Numbered from the stretch's first letter, positions 32,413 through 41,494 are shown. The stretch is DNA of 51,256 nt from CAYOEZ01 sp964402955 (GCA_964402955.1 CAYOEZ010000006.1:1-51256), one strand, 5' to 3'. Notes: generated from the letters alone by a model not told the origin. Numbers and translations: made by a program.

Positions 32413-33363
32413 GTGATTGACTCCGTTATCCCTATCCTTCAGCAAGCACATACCGTCTACATTGCCATCCACGTCTCTCCCGACGGTGACGCGATTGGCT
32501 CTGCACTTGGCCTCGCACTCGCCCTCGGTGTTCTGGGCAAGCGATGCAGCGTGGCTTGCGCAGATCCTGCGCCTGCGGCCCTCAGTTTCTTGCCGGGCAG
32601 CACCAAGATCGTGCATCGGCCGCCGACAACCCAGGATGTTGTGATTTGCCTGGATACAGGCGATATCAGCCGGCTGGGTTCAATCTACACCCCCGAGTCC
32701 TTTGCCGCCCATTCCGTCATCAATATCGACCATCATCTGACCAATACGCGCTTTGGCGCCATCAACCACATCGATGCGCAGGCGGCCGCCGTTGGCGAGA
32801 TGGTCTACCTGATGGTGCAGGCGCTCGGAGTTCCCCTCAATCCCATGATTGCGACCTGCCTCCTGACAGCCATAGTGACTGATACCATAGGTTTCCGCAC
32901 CAACAGCACCACGCAGCGCACGCTGCACATTGCCGGCACGTTGATGGAGGCGGGAGCGCCACTCAGCGAGATCGTCCAGCAATCTTTCGAAAGCCGGCCC
33001 CTGCCGGTGCTGCGCGTTTGGGGCACGGTGCTGAGCAGCTTCACGCTACACGCTGGTATCGCCTGGGCGACTATCCCCATCACTGTCCTGCGTGAATTCG
33101 GCCTAAGGGAGGACGAGATCAAGGGGCTGGTCAACGTGATGCGTGGCACGCAGGGTGCGGTTGTGGCGGCCCTCCTCATGGAAACCACTGATGGTCATGT
33201 GAAGGTGGAGTTCCGCTCTAACGGGCAGGTCAATGTTGCCGCTGTCGCGATTGCACTCGGCGGGGGCGGCCATCGCGCCGCATCTGGTTGTACTATCCCC
33301 GGCCCGCTGGCCGATGCTGAGCAACGCACTCTGTCTGAGATACGCAAGCACATCAAACGATAA
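32413..33363 (+). CDS. nrnA: DHH-family phosphoesterase, NrnA type (nanoRNase/pAp phosphatase)
   Basis: 316 residues. The DHH domain has HVSPDGDAIGS, CLDTGD and NIDHH; the C-terminal DHHA1 domain ends with GGGGHRAASG. NrnA-type enzymes degrade short RNA oligonucleotides from the 3' or 5' end and hydrolyse pAp; this position between rbfA and truB is typical. The GTG start at 32413 lies 8 bp after rbfA. Metal and catalytic residues look complete. A c-di-AMP or pApA role is also possible from the family. Confidence 0.9.
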   Translation: MIDSVIPILQQAHTVYIAIHVSPDGDAIGSALGLALALGVLGKRCSVACADPAPAALSFLPGSTKIVHRPPTTQDVVICLDTGDISRLGSIYTPESFAAHSVINIDHHLTNTRFGAINHIDAQAAAVGEMVYLMVQALGVPLNPMIATCLLTAIVTDTIGFRTNSTTQRTLHIAGTLMEAGAPLSEIVQQSFESRPLPVLRVWGTVLSSFTLHAGIAWATIPITVLREFGLREDEIKGLVNVMRGTQGAVVAALLMETTDGHVKVEFRSNGQVNVAAVAIALGGGGHRAASGCTIPGPLADAEQRTLSEIRKHIKR

Positions 33364-33425
33364 CATCAGCGCTTTTTCGTCATCCAGCGTCTGCGTAGGC
33401 GTTGGCCGGCTGAAATGGGTACACT

Positions 33426-34340
33426 ATGGACGGCATTCTCAATCTCTGGAAGCCACCTGGCATGACCTCCCATGATGTGGTAGCTGCCGTCCGTCGCTTG
33501 ACCGGGCAACGCCGGGTCGGGCACGCGGGCACGCTCGATCCCATGGCAGAAGGCGTTCTGGTTGTTGGCATCGGCCAGGGAACCCGCATGCTCGAGTATC
33601 TGGTCGGTGCAACGAAGGAATACTGCGCTCGTATCCATCTGGGTATCGCCACCGATACCGACGACGCTGACGGCGCAGTCCTCTCCGTGACAGATGTCAA
33701 GGCATTCCGTCGTCTTACCATAGACCGTGTCTTGCAGACGTTTGTTGGCCGGCAAGATCAGCTCCCACCCACCTACAGCGCCCTGAAGAAAAACGGAGAG
33801 CCAGCCTATCGCCTGGCACGCGCCGGCAAGGTGGTCGAACGGACAGCTCGCTCGATCGAGATCGAGAGCATTGAGCTTGTACGCTGGCAGCGCCCACACA
33901 TCATCTGCCGCGTCACGTGCAGCAAGGGTACCTACATTCGCTCGGTCGCGCGCGACGCCGGCGAGTTGTTGGGGTGCGGCGCTCATTTGTGCGGCCTCAT
34001 CCGTCTGCGCAGCGGATCATTTACCCTTGAGGATGCCATTCCTCTCCCTTTACTGGAAAACGCCCTGGCCGAGGGGTACTGGCAGCATCTGCTGCTCCCG
34101 CCCGATGTCGCCGTGGCCGGCCAACCGGCGCTCATCGTCGGCGCTGACGACGAAACCCGGCTGCGACAGGGGCAAGACATTTGCCCGGCGGGCCAGCCAT
34201 CGCCCGAGGCCGTGAGACAGCAGCCCTGGCGAGCATATGACGTGAATGGTGAGCTAGTTGCCTTGCTCGTTCCTGGTGAGCGTGCTGGCTACTGGCATTC
34301 CGATAAGGTGTTTCCAAGTGACGATGACGCGCATCAGTAA
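33426..34340 (+). CDS. truB: tRNA pseudouridine-55 synthase TruB
   Basis: 304 residues. Makes pseudouridine 55 in the T-loop of tRNA. The catalytic aspartate D38 is in GHAGTLDPMAEGVL, and the family N-terminus GILNLWKPPGMTSHDVV, the YLGA-like ATKEYCARIHLG and the tRNA-contact KKNGEPAYRLAR are present. The C-terminal part (about 230-304) is a PUA-like extension of normal size. ATG 33426 lacks a strong ribosome site. It overlaps ribF by 17 bp. Confidence 0.96.
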   Translation: MDGILNLWKPPGMTSHDVVAAVRRLTGQRRVGHAGTLDPMAEGVLVVGIGQGTRMLEYLVGATKEYCARIHLGIATDTDDADGAVLSVTDVKAFRRLTIDRVLQTFVGRQDQLPPTYSALKKNGEPAYRLARAGKVVERTARSIEIESIELVRWQRPHIICRVTCSKGTYIRSVARDAGELLGCGAHLCGLIRLRSGSFTLEDAIPLPLLENALAEGYWQHLLLPPDVAVAGQPALIVGADDETRLRQGQDICPAGQPSPEAVRQQPWRAYDVNGELVALLVPGERAGYWHSDKVFPSDDDAHQ

Positions 34341-35256
34341 CCTGAACGAGCTTATTCCGGGCTTACCTGCTGTCGTAACAATTGGCGTTTTCGATGGTGT
34401 CCATCGTGGCCACCAGGCTCTCATCGGCCAAGTCGTTGAACGCGCCCGTACCCTGGGTGGCGAGAGCGTCGTCGTCACCTTCCATCCGCATCCGCGGGCT
34501 GTCTTACGGCCCGATGTTCCCACCTACGCCTTGACCAGCCTGAGCGAGCGACTGCGGCTGATCTCGGAGCTGGGCGTGGACACGATTGCCACAGTCGAGT
34601 TCACGCGCGAGCTATCGCTGCTCTCTGCCGAGGAGTTTCTCGATCTGCTGCAGAAGCACGTGAACCTGCGTGAGCTGTGGGTGGGTGAGGATTTCGCCCT
34701 GGGCCACCACCGGTCTGGGACCGTGGCCCGTCTCAGCGAGCTTGGCGCAGGGCGCAACTTCATCGTCCATGCCGTCGCTGCTGTCGGCGCAGGCGGCGAC
34801 AGCATCAGCTCGAGCCGGGTGCGAGAGTTGATCACTGCGGGGGATGTCGAGCAGGCAGCGCGCCTCCTGGGGCGCTATCCGTTCATCTCCGGTACGGTTG
34901 TCACGGGTCTGCGGCGTGGGCGCACCTTGGGCTTTCCCACCGCCAACCTGACGCTGAGCGATATGTACCTCTTTCCGGCCAATGGCATATATGCCGTGTA
35001 TGCCGAACTAGACGGTATCCGACTGCCGGCGGTCGCCAATATCGGTGTGCGGCCAACGTTTGGCAATAACGATCGTCTGGTCGAAGTCTACATCCTGGAC
35101 TTCAATCGGTTGATCTACGGGCAGGCGATGGGGGTGCATCTGGTCAAACGGCTACGCGCAGAGGTTCGTTTCGCCACTGTCGATGATCTGGTGACACAGA
35201 TGCAGCGCGATGTGACTGCTGTGCGCACGGTTCTGAGCAATGGCGCTCCGCACTGA
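34324..35256 (+). CDS. ribF: Bifunctional riboflavin kinase / FAD synthetase
   Basis: 310 residues. The N-terminal FMN adenylyltransferase domain shows GVFDGVHRGHQ (nucleotidyl-transferase HxGH-like), FHPHPRAVL and the ISSSRVREL signature. The C-terminal riboflavin kinase domain has GFPTANL and NIGVRPTF. Together they convert riboflavin to FMN and FAD. ATG 34324 is chosen; GTG 34318 two codons earlier is also possible. The start is inside the truB end. No FMN riboswitch is seen, in keeping with its housekeeping operon. Confidence 0.95.
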   Translation: MTRISNLNELIPGLPAVVTIGVFDGVHRGHQALIGQVVERARTLGGESVVVTFHPHPRAVLRPDVPTYALTSLSERLRLISELGVDTIATVEFTRELSLLSAEEFLDLLQKHVNLRELWVGEDFALGHHRSGTVARLSELGAGRNFIVHAVAAVGAGGDSISSSRVRELITAGDVEQAARLLGRYPFISGTVVTGLRRGRTLGFPTANLTLSDMYLFPANGIYAVYAELDGIRLPAVANIGVRPTFGNNDRLVEVYILDFNRLIYGQAMGVHLVKRLRAEVRFATVDDLVTQMQRDVTAVRTVLSNGAPH

Positions 35257-35386
35257 GAGCGCACTACTGTGCGCCAATCCTCGACGATCTTCATGTTGCT
35301 TGTGGCATATGGTTATGTTGATGTATCGTGTAACTCTGAGCTGGGGCTGGCGCGCAACGCCTGACCCCGAAAGGAGAAAAGCAGGT

Positions 35387-37003
35387 ATGGTTAATCTCAT
35401 GGAAGCCAGTCTACGTCACATCATGGCGCTTGCTGCTGTCACTGCGGTTGCGTTGCTCATCGTCCTGATGAGCGGCGCCGGTCTGCAGGCAGCGCCAAAC
35501 ATCGCCGACGTGCCGGCAGTCATAGGTACGGTGGCTGTTGGTACGGGTAACGCCGGCAACGGGCCAGAAGGGGTGGCCATCGATACAGACCGAAACCAGA
35601 TCTTCGTTGCCAACTCCAGGGACAATGCCGTTTATGTAATCGATGGCGACACCAATCAAGTTGTCACCATCACCCACAGTGCGCTGCTCACCCCGTGGGG
35701 AGCAGGCTACAACCCCAACAACGGCAAAGTCTACGTGGCCTCCAACGGTCGCAACTCGGTGGTCGTGATCAATGCTGCCACCCTGGCTGTCGAGCAGGAA
35801 ATCGGCGACTCCAGCATCAATCTGCCTGATCAAGTAACGGTGGATGCTCTGCGCAATCTGATCTACGTCACCAATTCCGGGGGCGGAATGGTCACCGTGA
35901 TCAACGGCTTGAACAACACTATCGCTGCACGTTTCCTGTCCGTCATCTCAACCCCCCACAGCATCGCCATCGATTCGGCGCGCAACCGCGCCTACGTGAG
36001 CAACCTGTTCTTCCACCCGGTTGACGGGCCCGACTTCGTCATGGTCTTCAGCACTCTTTCCTTCAGCGAAGTCGGCCGGCGCAATGCTCTGGCCGGCGCC
36101 AATGGTCTTGCCGTTCGCTCGGTCGACGGCACGATCTACATTGGCCAGAACAGCAGCGATACCGGCATATGGCGTGTTGCTGTCGTCAACCCGACCGACT
36201 TGAGCTTCAAAGTCGGCTTCCCCGGCCTGGTGGTCGGCGGGCGGCAACTTATGGGCATGACCTACAGCGCCGGTTCAGATCGTGTCTATGTCAACGGTTA
36301 CGGCAGCAACACGGTTGACGTCATCGACGCCAGTACCAACACACTACTTGTTACCCTGCCGGTCGGCGCCAATCCGGCCAGTGGTATCGCCGTCAACCCC
36401 AACACCGGACGTGTGTACGTTGCCAATCGCGGCAGCGGCTCAGTGACCATTATCCAGGACAGAGCGGCCGGGCCTACACCTACACCAACCGCGGCCGCGT
36501 TGCCAACGCCGACCCCCACGCCCCTTTGCCAATCGGATAGCTTTGAGCCGGACAACACGGCTGCTCAGGCCAATCTGATCAACAGCGCCGGCCTGTCACA
36601 GACTCACAGCATCTGCCCCGCTGCTGACCAGGACTGGCTGTCTTTCATGGTTCCCGGGCCCATCACACTGACCATGCTGACACAGAACCTCACTGGCGGC
36701 GCGGACACGTTCATGTATCTGTATGCACCCGACGGCACGACCCTGCTCGACTGCAATGATGACAAGAATGACGGCAAGAACTGCGTGGCGGCATCGACCG
36801 CAGGGAGCAAACAGGGCCTGAGCGTTGATGAACGTGCATCACGCATCGTCTATGCATTCACCAAGGCTGGCCAGTACTACATCAAGGTCAAGGACTTCGA
36901 TCCCACGGCCTATGGTACGTTCCGTCGCTATGACGTGCTCGTCTCTGGCGGTGCGCCGTTTACGCAACGGCTCGCTCTGCCGGTGATCATCGCGGACTTC
37001 TAG
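35387..37003 (+). CDS. Exported YVTN beta-propeller protein with C-terminal PPC domain
   Basis: 538 residues. An N-terminal signal or anchor segment (about 10-35, IMALAAVTAVALLIVLM) is followed by about seven propeller blades with the YVTN/NHL rhythm (GVAIDTDRNQIFVAN, GYNPNNGKVYVAS, GIAVNPNTGRVYVAN). A threonine-proline linker (TPTPTAAALPTPTPTP) leads to a pre-peptidase C-terminal-like domain (FEPDNTAAQA, DQDWLSFMVPG, GQYYIKVKDFD). Such proteins sit outside the cell and bind ligands or surfaces; none of the domains has a catalytic site I can name. ATG 35387 has AAGGAG about ten bases upstream; an upstream-extended frame is not convincing. Confidence 0.88.
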   Translation: MVNLMEASLRHIMALAAVTAVALLIVLMSGAGLQAAPNIADVPAVIGTVAVGTGNAGNGPEGVAIDTDRNQIFVANSRDNAVYVIDGDTNQVVTITHSALLTPWGAGYNPNNGKVYVASNGRNSVVVINAATLAVEQEIGDSSINLPDQVTVDALRNLIYVTNSGGGMVTVINGLNNTIAARFLSVISTPHSIAIDSARNRAYVSNLFFHPVDGPDFVMVFSTLSFSEVGRRNALAGANGLAVRSVDGTIYIGQNSSDTGIWRVAVVNPTDLSFKVGFPGLVVGGRQLMGMTYSAGSDRVYVNGYGSNTVDVIDASTNTLLVTLPVGANPASGIAVNPNTGRVYVANRGSGSVTIIQDRAAGPTPTPTAAALPTPTPTPLCQSDSFEPDNTAAQANLINSAGLSQTHSICPAADQDWLSFMVPGPITLTMLTQNLTGGADTFMYLYAPDGTTLLDCNDDKNDGKNCVAASTAGSKQGLSVDERASRIVYAFTKAGQYYIKVKDFDPTAYGTFRRYDVLVSGGAPFTQRLALPVIIADF

Positions 37004-37020
37004 GGCATCAGGGTATCAAA

Positions 37021-37054
37021 AGACCCCCGAGATCTGCAAAGACCTCGGGGGTCT
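37021..37054. terminator. Bidirectional terminator between convergent genes
   Basis: AGACCCCCGAG (37021-37031) and CTCGGGGGTCT (37044-37054) form a perfect 11 bp stem with a 12-base loop. It lies 6 bases before the end of the minus-strand gene and 17 after the plus-strand stop. Confidence 0.8.
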
Positions 37055-37060
37055 GTCATC

Positions 37061-38167
37061 TTACGATTTCTCCTCTGGCGGCTTGCCCTCGCCGCTCCAC
37101 TGCGCTGGCGGCTCGGCGACGAACGGCGGCCCGGCTGGCTGAAGACCCTCGACCTGCTCTGGCGGCGGCTGTCCGTGCGCCGGTCCCTCTGGCGCTTGTT
37201 GTGGCTCCAGGCTGCGACCGCGGAAATAGAATCGATCCATCATGCGGTCGTAATCAGTCCACGGCTTGTTCGTATCCCACTGGCTGTCGAGCTGCTGTTG
37301 GACGTGGTTGACCTTGGCGGAGAGCTCGCTGAGCAGGTAGAGCGCCATTGCCTCGATCGTCTGTGGCTCGCGCACGGCGCCGTGCTCTTCCCTGCCGTGA
37401 TGGCTAAGAATCATGTGCTCCAGGCATAACGCCAGGTCGGGTGGAAAAGCGGGGAGCGCAGCCATCCCCTGCGCGACCAGCCGGTCGCCCAGCACAGCGT
37501 GGCCGATGAGCCGGCCTGAGTCGGAGTAGTCGATGTCGCGTTCGTAGCGTGCGCCTTCAATCAGACCGATGTCGTGCAGTATGATGCCTGCCGTCAGTAG
37601 ACTTCGGTCGATGCGGGGATAGAGGCCGGTCAGACAGTGCGACAGCGCCAGCATCTCGGTGATGTGCTCCAAAAGACCGCCGCGATAGGAGTGGTGCGCG
37701 GATCTGCTGGCGGGAGCTGCGCGCAGGCCGTCGCCAAGCTCGCTGACAATCGTCTGCACAAGTGTCTTGAGATGCGGGTCCGTCAGGTCTTCGATGGCTA
37801 TCGCCACAACCTGCCAGAGAGAATCGAGGTCTTTGTCTGTTTGTGGGACGAAGTCGTCGTCGCTGTAGTATGCTTTGTCGGTCGCTTTGGCCTGGCGCAG
37901 GCGGTTGACGATAATCTGCGGGCGATCCAGGTACTCGTCGACCCGGCCCCACACAGCGATGATGTCGTTCTCATCAAACTGCTCATAGGCGACGTCAGCG
38001 TGTTCCCAGACCCGGGCCACGATGCGCCCTGTGCGATCGGCGAGCACGATGGTGAGGAAGCGCCCCTTGCTTTTGTCGCGGAAATACTCCAGTTGCTTGT
38101 GCTTGGCGACGAAGAAGCTGGAAACTTTGTCTCCCGCTTTCAGATCCTTGATAAACTGTTTCTTCAT
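37061..38167 (-). CDS. HD-domain 3'-5' exoribonuclease, YhaM-like (OB fold + HD)
   Basis: 368 residues. Residues 1-105 form an OB-fold nucleic-acid-binding domain (VSSFFVAKHKQLEYFRDKSKGRFLTIVLAD). Residues 150-290 form an HD phosphohydrolase domain: SYRGGLLEHITEMLALS, then ILHDIGLIEG (the HD dyad), then GHAVLGDRLV and LEHMILSHHG. Both match the YhaM/CBF1 family of RNA exonucleases. A proline-rich C-terminal tail (about 325-368) is unlike the family. ATG 38167 follows AGGAGG. No nearby gene points to a special role. Confidence 0.88.
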   Translation of the reverse strand: MKKQFIKDLKAGDKVSSFFVAKHKQLEYFRDKSKGRFLTIVLADRTGRIVARVWEHADVAYEQFDENDIIAVWGRVDEYLDRPQIIVNRLRQAKATDKAYYSDDDFVPQTDKDLDSLWQVVAIAIEDLTDPHLKTLVQTIVSELGDGLRAAPASRSAHHSYRGGLLEHITEMLALSHCLTGLYPRIDRSLLTAGIILHDIGLIEGARYERDIDYSDSGRLIGHAVLGDRLVAQGMAALPAFPPDLALCLEHMILSHHGREEHGAVREPQTIEAMALYLLSELSAKVNHVQQQLDSQWDTNKPWTDYDRMMDRFYFRGRSLEPQQAPEGPAHGQPPPEQVEGLQPAGPPFVAEPPAQWSGEGKPPEEKS

Positions 38168-38200
38168 CGCAGCCTCCTGCGCAGATCGGAACGAAGCGGC

Positions 38201-38363
38201 TGTCATGTGTCCACTGCAAGAAGGTCGTGTGCATCCCAATCGTCGTTGCGAGGAGCGCCCTTTGCGACGAAGCAATCTCCTTTCGGCGCGAAACGGGGGA
38301 GATTGCTTCGCTCCGCTCGCAATGACGGGTCCGTCCGGACCTTCTTGCAGTGGGTACCTGTCA
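38201..38363. repeat. Nested inverted-repeat element (about 163 bp, MITE-like)
   Basis: Outer arms 38201-38226 and 38338-38363 share a perfect 16-base core (CCACTGCAAGAAGGTC and its complement) in 26 with five mismatches. Inside them, CGTTGCGAGGAGCG with GACGAAGCAATCTCC (38241-38280) faces GGAGATTGCTTCG with GCTCGCAATGACG (38298-38327). The inner motif is one of the widely dispersed TTGCGAGG-type palindromes. It sits in the 249 bp gap between divergent genes. Confidence 0.75.
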
Positions 38364-38416
38364 TCCTGAACGAACGCTCAGAAGGACAGTCCTCTGCCTG
38401 GCGGCGCGCATGACCG

Positions 38417-39421
38417 TTATGGCTTGATGACGATTTTCAATCCATTGCGCTTCTCGGCAAACTCGAACGCTGTCTTGATATCGGCCAGTGGGAATGTGTG
38501 CGACACGAGCCCGTGCACATCAATCAGCCCGCGATCGATGAGCCGGATGGCTCGCATATACGAAGGGTGAGAACGCCGCTGCATGGCGATGGTCAGTCCC
38601 TTGCCGCGGGCCACCGACGCATTGAACATCGTGTTCTCGTCAATGGGGATGCCGACGATGACGACCCGCCCGCCGGCTCGAGCGACGCTCATGGCATTGG
38701 CCACGGTCGCATTGCTGCCGGCGCAATCGTAGGAGACATCAACGCCGCGCCCGCCCGTGGCTTTCATGATGGCCTTGACCTCGCTGCCATCGGCGACGAA
38801 AACATCTGTTGCGCCCAGCTTGCGCGCAGCCTCGATACGGTGTGGTAGTTTTTCCGTGACGAAGATGTCCGTTGCGCCCGCGGCCCTGGCTGACTGCATG
38901 GTGACCAGGCCAATCGGCCCTGAGCCGAAAATGGCCACCGTCATACCGGCGCGGATATGGCCCAGATCGATGGCCTGCAGGCCATTGCATAACGGTTCCA
39001 GCACTGCGCCGTCGTCATCGCTAAAGTTGTCGGGCAAGTGGTGGAGCAGGTGCTCCGGCCAGGCGATGTATTGGCGGAAGGCGCCATCGGTGAGGCCATA
39101 GCCGCAGAAGAGGCCGTGCTGGCACAGATTGGCATGGCCTGCCATGCACTGCTCGCAGACGCCGCAGCCATCGGATGGCTCGATGATGACACGCTCGCCG
39201 CTGCGCTTGCCGCCCTCAACCACCCCTACGAGTTCGTGGCCCAGTACAAGCGGCTGCGTGAGCGTGGCCGTACCGATGCCGCCCTCGGCGTACCAGTGCA
39301 AGTCCGAACCGCAGATGCCGGCGGCCGTGATGCGCACCAGCGCCTCATCGTCCGCTGGAACAGGAACAGGTTCGTCATGCAGGCGCAGATCGTGCGCTCC
39401 GTGCAATCGTGCAGCTTTCAT
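38417..39421 (-). CDS. Zinc-dependent medium-chain dehydrogenase (polyol/idonate type)
   Basis: 334 residues. The catalytic zinc ligands are C37 (GICGSD), H62 and E63 (GHE); the structural zinc site is C86, C89, C92 and C100. The Rossmann motif is GSGPIGLV. The closest types are L-idonate 5-dehydrogenase, sorbitol dehydrogenase and L-threonine-dehydrogenase-like enzymes that oxidise a secondary alcohol of a sugar acid or polyol with NAD(P). It is the last gene of a three-gene operon with another dehydrogenase and a RraA-like protein, which points to sugar-acid catabolism. Confidence 0.93.
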   Translation of the reverse strand: MKAARLHGAHDLRLHDEPVPVPADDEALVRITAAGICGSDLHWYAEGGIGTATLTQPLVLGHELVGVVEGGKRSGERVIIEPSDGCGVCEQCMAGHANLCQHGLFCGYGLTDGAFRQYIAWPEHLLHHLPDNFSDDDGAVLEPLCNGLQAIDLGHIRAGMTVAIFGSGPIGLVTMQSARAAGATDIFVTEKLPHRIEAARKLGATDVFVADGSEVKAIMKATGGRGVDVSYDCAGSNATVANAMSVARAGGRVVIVGIPIDENTMFNASVARGKGLTIAMQRRSHPSYMRAIRLIDRGLIDVHGLVSHTFPLADIKTAFEFAEKRNGLKIVIKP

Positions 39422-39458
39422 GATATTCTCCCGGGTCTGTGGATCACAAGTCTATGGA

Positions 39459-40499
39459 TCACTTTTTTGTGAAAAGGCTGGCGGGAAGATTCAGCTTGGC
39501 GCCAACGGCACGAAGTTCTCTCCACACCGTGTCATCCAGTGGAATGCCGCCCTTGCGCCGGCGCTCTTGCTCAACACGTTCTTCCGGCTCGCCCGGCAAG
39601 AGAATCTCGTCGACGCCCGGCGCGGTGGGCGTGGCCTTGACCACTGCCAACAACTGCTCAAGTTCCTGCTCAAATTCGTCGATCGGGCGCCAGCGCGAGA
39701 TGTCCATGGCGATGAAAAGAGTGCCATTGCCCGGATGCTTGGTGATGAGCGAGGCGCAGCCTGCGCCAATCATGATACCGCCGATGATTTCGATGAACAA
39801 ACTGAGCGCATAGCCCTTGTAGCCGCCCATCGGTAACAGCACACCGCCGTCGAAAAAGTCGGCGGGCTGGGTGCTCGCATAACCGTCCTTGTCCAGTAGA
39901 ACGCCGTCGGGCAGGGTTTGCTCACGCTGTTGCAGGATGGTGAGCTTGTTGACGGATTTGGCGGAGGTGGCAAAGTCGGCCAAAAGCACGTTGCCGCCGC
40001 GGCGAGGAACGGCCATCGCCAGCGGGTTGGTGCCGAAGATGCGTTTCATGCCGCCATAGGGAGCGGTGACGGCGCCGGCGTTGCAGACGAGCATGCCCAG
40101 CATGTTCTGCGCGGCCATTTGTTCAGCATACTCGCCGAGGCGAGCGATGTGGCTGACGTGGACCAGGGTGGTGACGCCAATGCCGTGCTCCTGCGCTGCG
40201 GCAATGGTTTGCTGTGCGGCCAGGCGCGCTGCCGGGTGGCCAAAGCCCCAGTGACCTTCGATCATCGTGGTTGGCCCCTCACGACTGATGATCTCTGCAC
40301 GAGCCGACGGGATGATCATGCCGGTCTCTATCTGGCGCAAATACATGGGGAAAAGCCGGCAGCCGTGTGAGTCGACCCCTTTGCAATCTGCCTTGACGAG
40401 GATATCGGCGACGATTTCGGCAATATCCGGGGGCGCCTGCATAGCGAGAACAATCTGCTGGCATAGGTCCCGCAGTCGGGCTTCTGTGACGAAAGGCAT
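39459..40499 (-). CDS. Ldh/MDH-type NAD(P)-dependent dehydrogenase
   Basis: 346 residues of the Ldh_2 family (malate, sulfolactate, ureidoglycolate, 2,3-diketogulonate reductases). Signature parts are DSHGCRLFPMYLRQIETG, HVSHIARLGEYAEQM, FGTNPLAMAVPR, MGGYKGYALSLFIEIIGG and the C-terminal ILLPGEPE. It reduces or oxidises a 2-hydroxy acid, with substrate unknown. ATG 40499 has AAGGAG about 11 bases upstream. It lies between the RraA-like gene and the zinc dehydrogenase with short gaps, as one operon. Confidence 0.93.
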   Translation of the reverse strand: MPFVTEARLRDLCQQIVLAMQAPPDIAEIVADILVKADCKGVDSHGCRLFPMYLRQIETGMIIPSARAEIISREGPTTMIEGHWGFGHPAARLAAQQTIAAAQEHGIGVTTLVHVSHIARLGEYAEQMAAQNMLGMLVCNAGAVTAPYGGMKRIFGTNPLAMAVPRRGGNVLLADFATSAKSVNKLTILQQREQTLPDGVLLDKDGYASTQPADFFDGGVLLPMGGYKGYALSLFIEIIGGIMIGAGCASLITKHPGNGTLFIAMDISRWRPIDEFEQELEQLLAVVKATPTAPGVDEILLPGEPEERVEQERRRKGGIPLDDTVWRELRAVGAKLNLPASLFTKK

Positions 40500-40515
40500 A
40501 GGATCGGCTATCTCC

Positions 40516-41223
40516 TTATCCGCGTGGCTTTGGCCAGCGGGAATGAACATTGGTCGTCACGTCGTCCAGACCCTGGACGGTGAATTTCTTGGACTGGCAG
40601 TAGGCGATGATCTCCAGTTCCAGCTCATCGATCTTGCGCCCCACCGCAGCTACCTCGCCGGCAAAGTCGTCGGGAATGCGGATGACGCCATGCCGGTCGG
40701 CGGCGAGCAGATCGCCCGGTTGAATGGTCAGTCCGCCGACCTCGACCGGTGTGCCGAAATCGACGAGATGGTTGTAGGCATGAGAAACGAGGATGGCGCG
40801 GGCAAAGAAGTGGAAACCCATCTTCTGCACGCCATCCAGGTCGCGCACGCCGCCGCTGGTGACGACGCCCTGCACGCCGAGAGCGCGATGAATGCTCGAG
40901 TTCACATCGCCCCACAGTGAGCCGACCGGCTGCTCATCGAAATCCTGAATAACGGAGATGCGCGGCGACGGTGTGGTCAGGACATACTCACGATACCTGG
41001 TGACCGACACTGTCATGCTGCCGGCAGCCGGCACATTGGCCTGCATGCGCGCCGTGACAGCGTAACCGACCATCGTGCCCAACTCGGGAAACATGCACTT
41101 GATGTCGGGTGACATGAAGCCCTTGTTGCGGGGCACAACATTGAAGCACTCGATGGCGTTGGAGATGGTGGGGGTGGAGATCTGACGCAGTTCGTCGATC
41201 TGTTGGGGACTCAGAAGCGCCAC
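40516..41223 (-). CDS. RraA-like / HMG-aldolase-family protein
   Basis: 235 residues. The beta-alpha fold has LWGDVNSSIHRALGVQGVVTSGGVRDLDG, the conserved R-D of the metal-dependent aldolase/decarboxylase site, and ADRHGVIRIP. Family members are HMG/oxaloacetate aldolases or RNase E regulators (RraA); an aldolase or decarboxylase role fits the neighbours, which are two sugar-acid dehydrogenases. GTG 41223 follows AAGGAGG (the frame upstream of it has no homology). It is the first gene of the operon. Confidence 0.88.
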   Translation of the reverse strand: MALLSPQQIDELRQISTPTISNAIECFNVVPRNKGFMSPDIKCMFPELGTMVGYAVTARMQANVPAAGSMTVSVTRYREYVLTTPSPRISVIQDFDEQPVGSLWGDVNSSIHRALGVQGVVTSGGVRDLDGVQKMGFHFFARAILVSHAYNHLVDFGTPVEVGGLTIQPGDLLAADRHGVIRIPDDFAGEVAAVGRKIDELELEIIAYCQSKKFTVQGLDDVTTNVHSRWPKPRG

Positions 41224-41276
41224 TGGTGATTCCTCCTTATTTGCATTTGACGTGCCTACCGTCTCATCCAGCGTCC

Positions 41277-41305
41277 AGTATAGCATCTCAGGTAATTCGC
41301 GTCAA
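41277..41305 (-). promoter_or_regulatory. Promoter of the RraA-like/dehydrogenase operon
   Basis: On the minus strand, TTGACG (41300-41305), 17 bp and TATACT (41277-41282), 53 bases before the start. It is divergent from the riboswitch promoter. Confidence 0.75.
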
Positions 41306-41324
41306 TCATGGTTTGCGCAAATGC

Positions 41325-41353
41325 TTGACTTTGGCGACGGGCTGTGCTACTAT
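41325..41353 (+). promoter_or_regulatory. Promoter of the thiamine-transport operon
   Basis: TTGACT (41325-41330), 17 bp and TACTAT (41348-41353), about 33 bases before the riboswitch aptamer. The region 41224-41595 (372 bp) holds two promoters, the aptamer, its terminator and a repeat hairpin. Confidence 0.75.
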
Positions 41354-41385
41354 CTCATTGTTCGAGGACCGGCCAATTGAATAGC

Positions 41386-41478
41386 AGCTAGGGGAGCGCT
41401 GACGCGCTGAGAGTGGGCCCATCGACCGGCCCTTACCCTCTGAACCTGATCTGGGTCATGCCAGCGAAGGGAAGCACG
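41386..41478 (+). promoter_or_regulatory. TPP riboswitch (thi box)
   Basis: The aptamer shows the conserved CTGAGAG (41407-41413) after a GGGG-containing P1/P2 arm, the middle GGCCCTTACCC segment, and CCTGATCTGGGTCATGCC followed by AGCGAAGGGAAGC. These match the helix P2-P4 thiamin-pyrophosphate binding elements. It sits before the thiamine/HMP transporter genes and is followed by a terminator, so thiamin pyrophosphate should turn transcription off. Boundaries are approximate by a few bases. Confidence 0.97.
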
Positions 41479-41494
41479 TGTAGATTCGACACGT

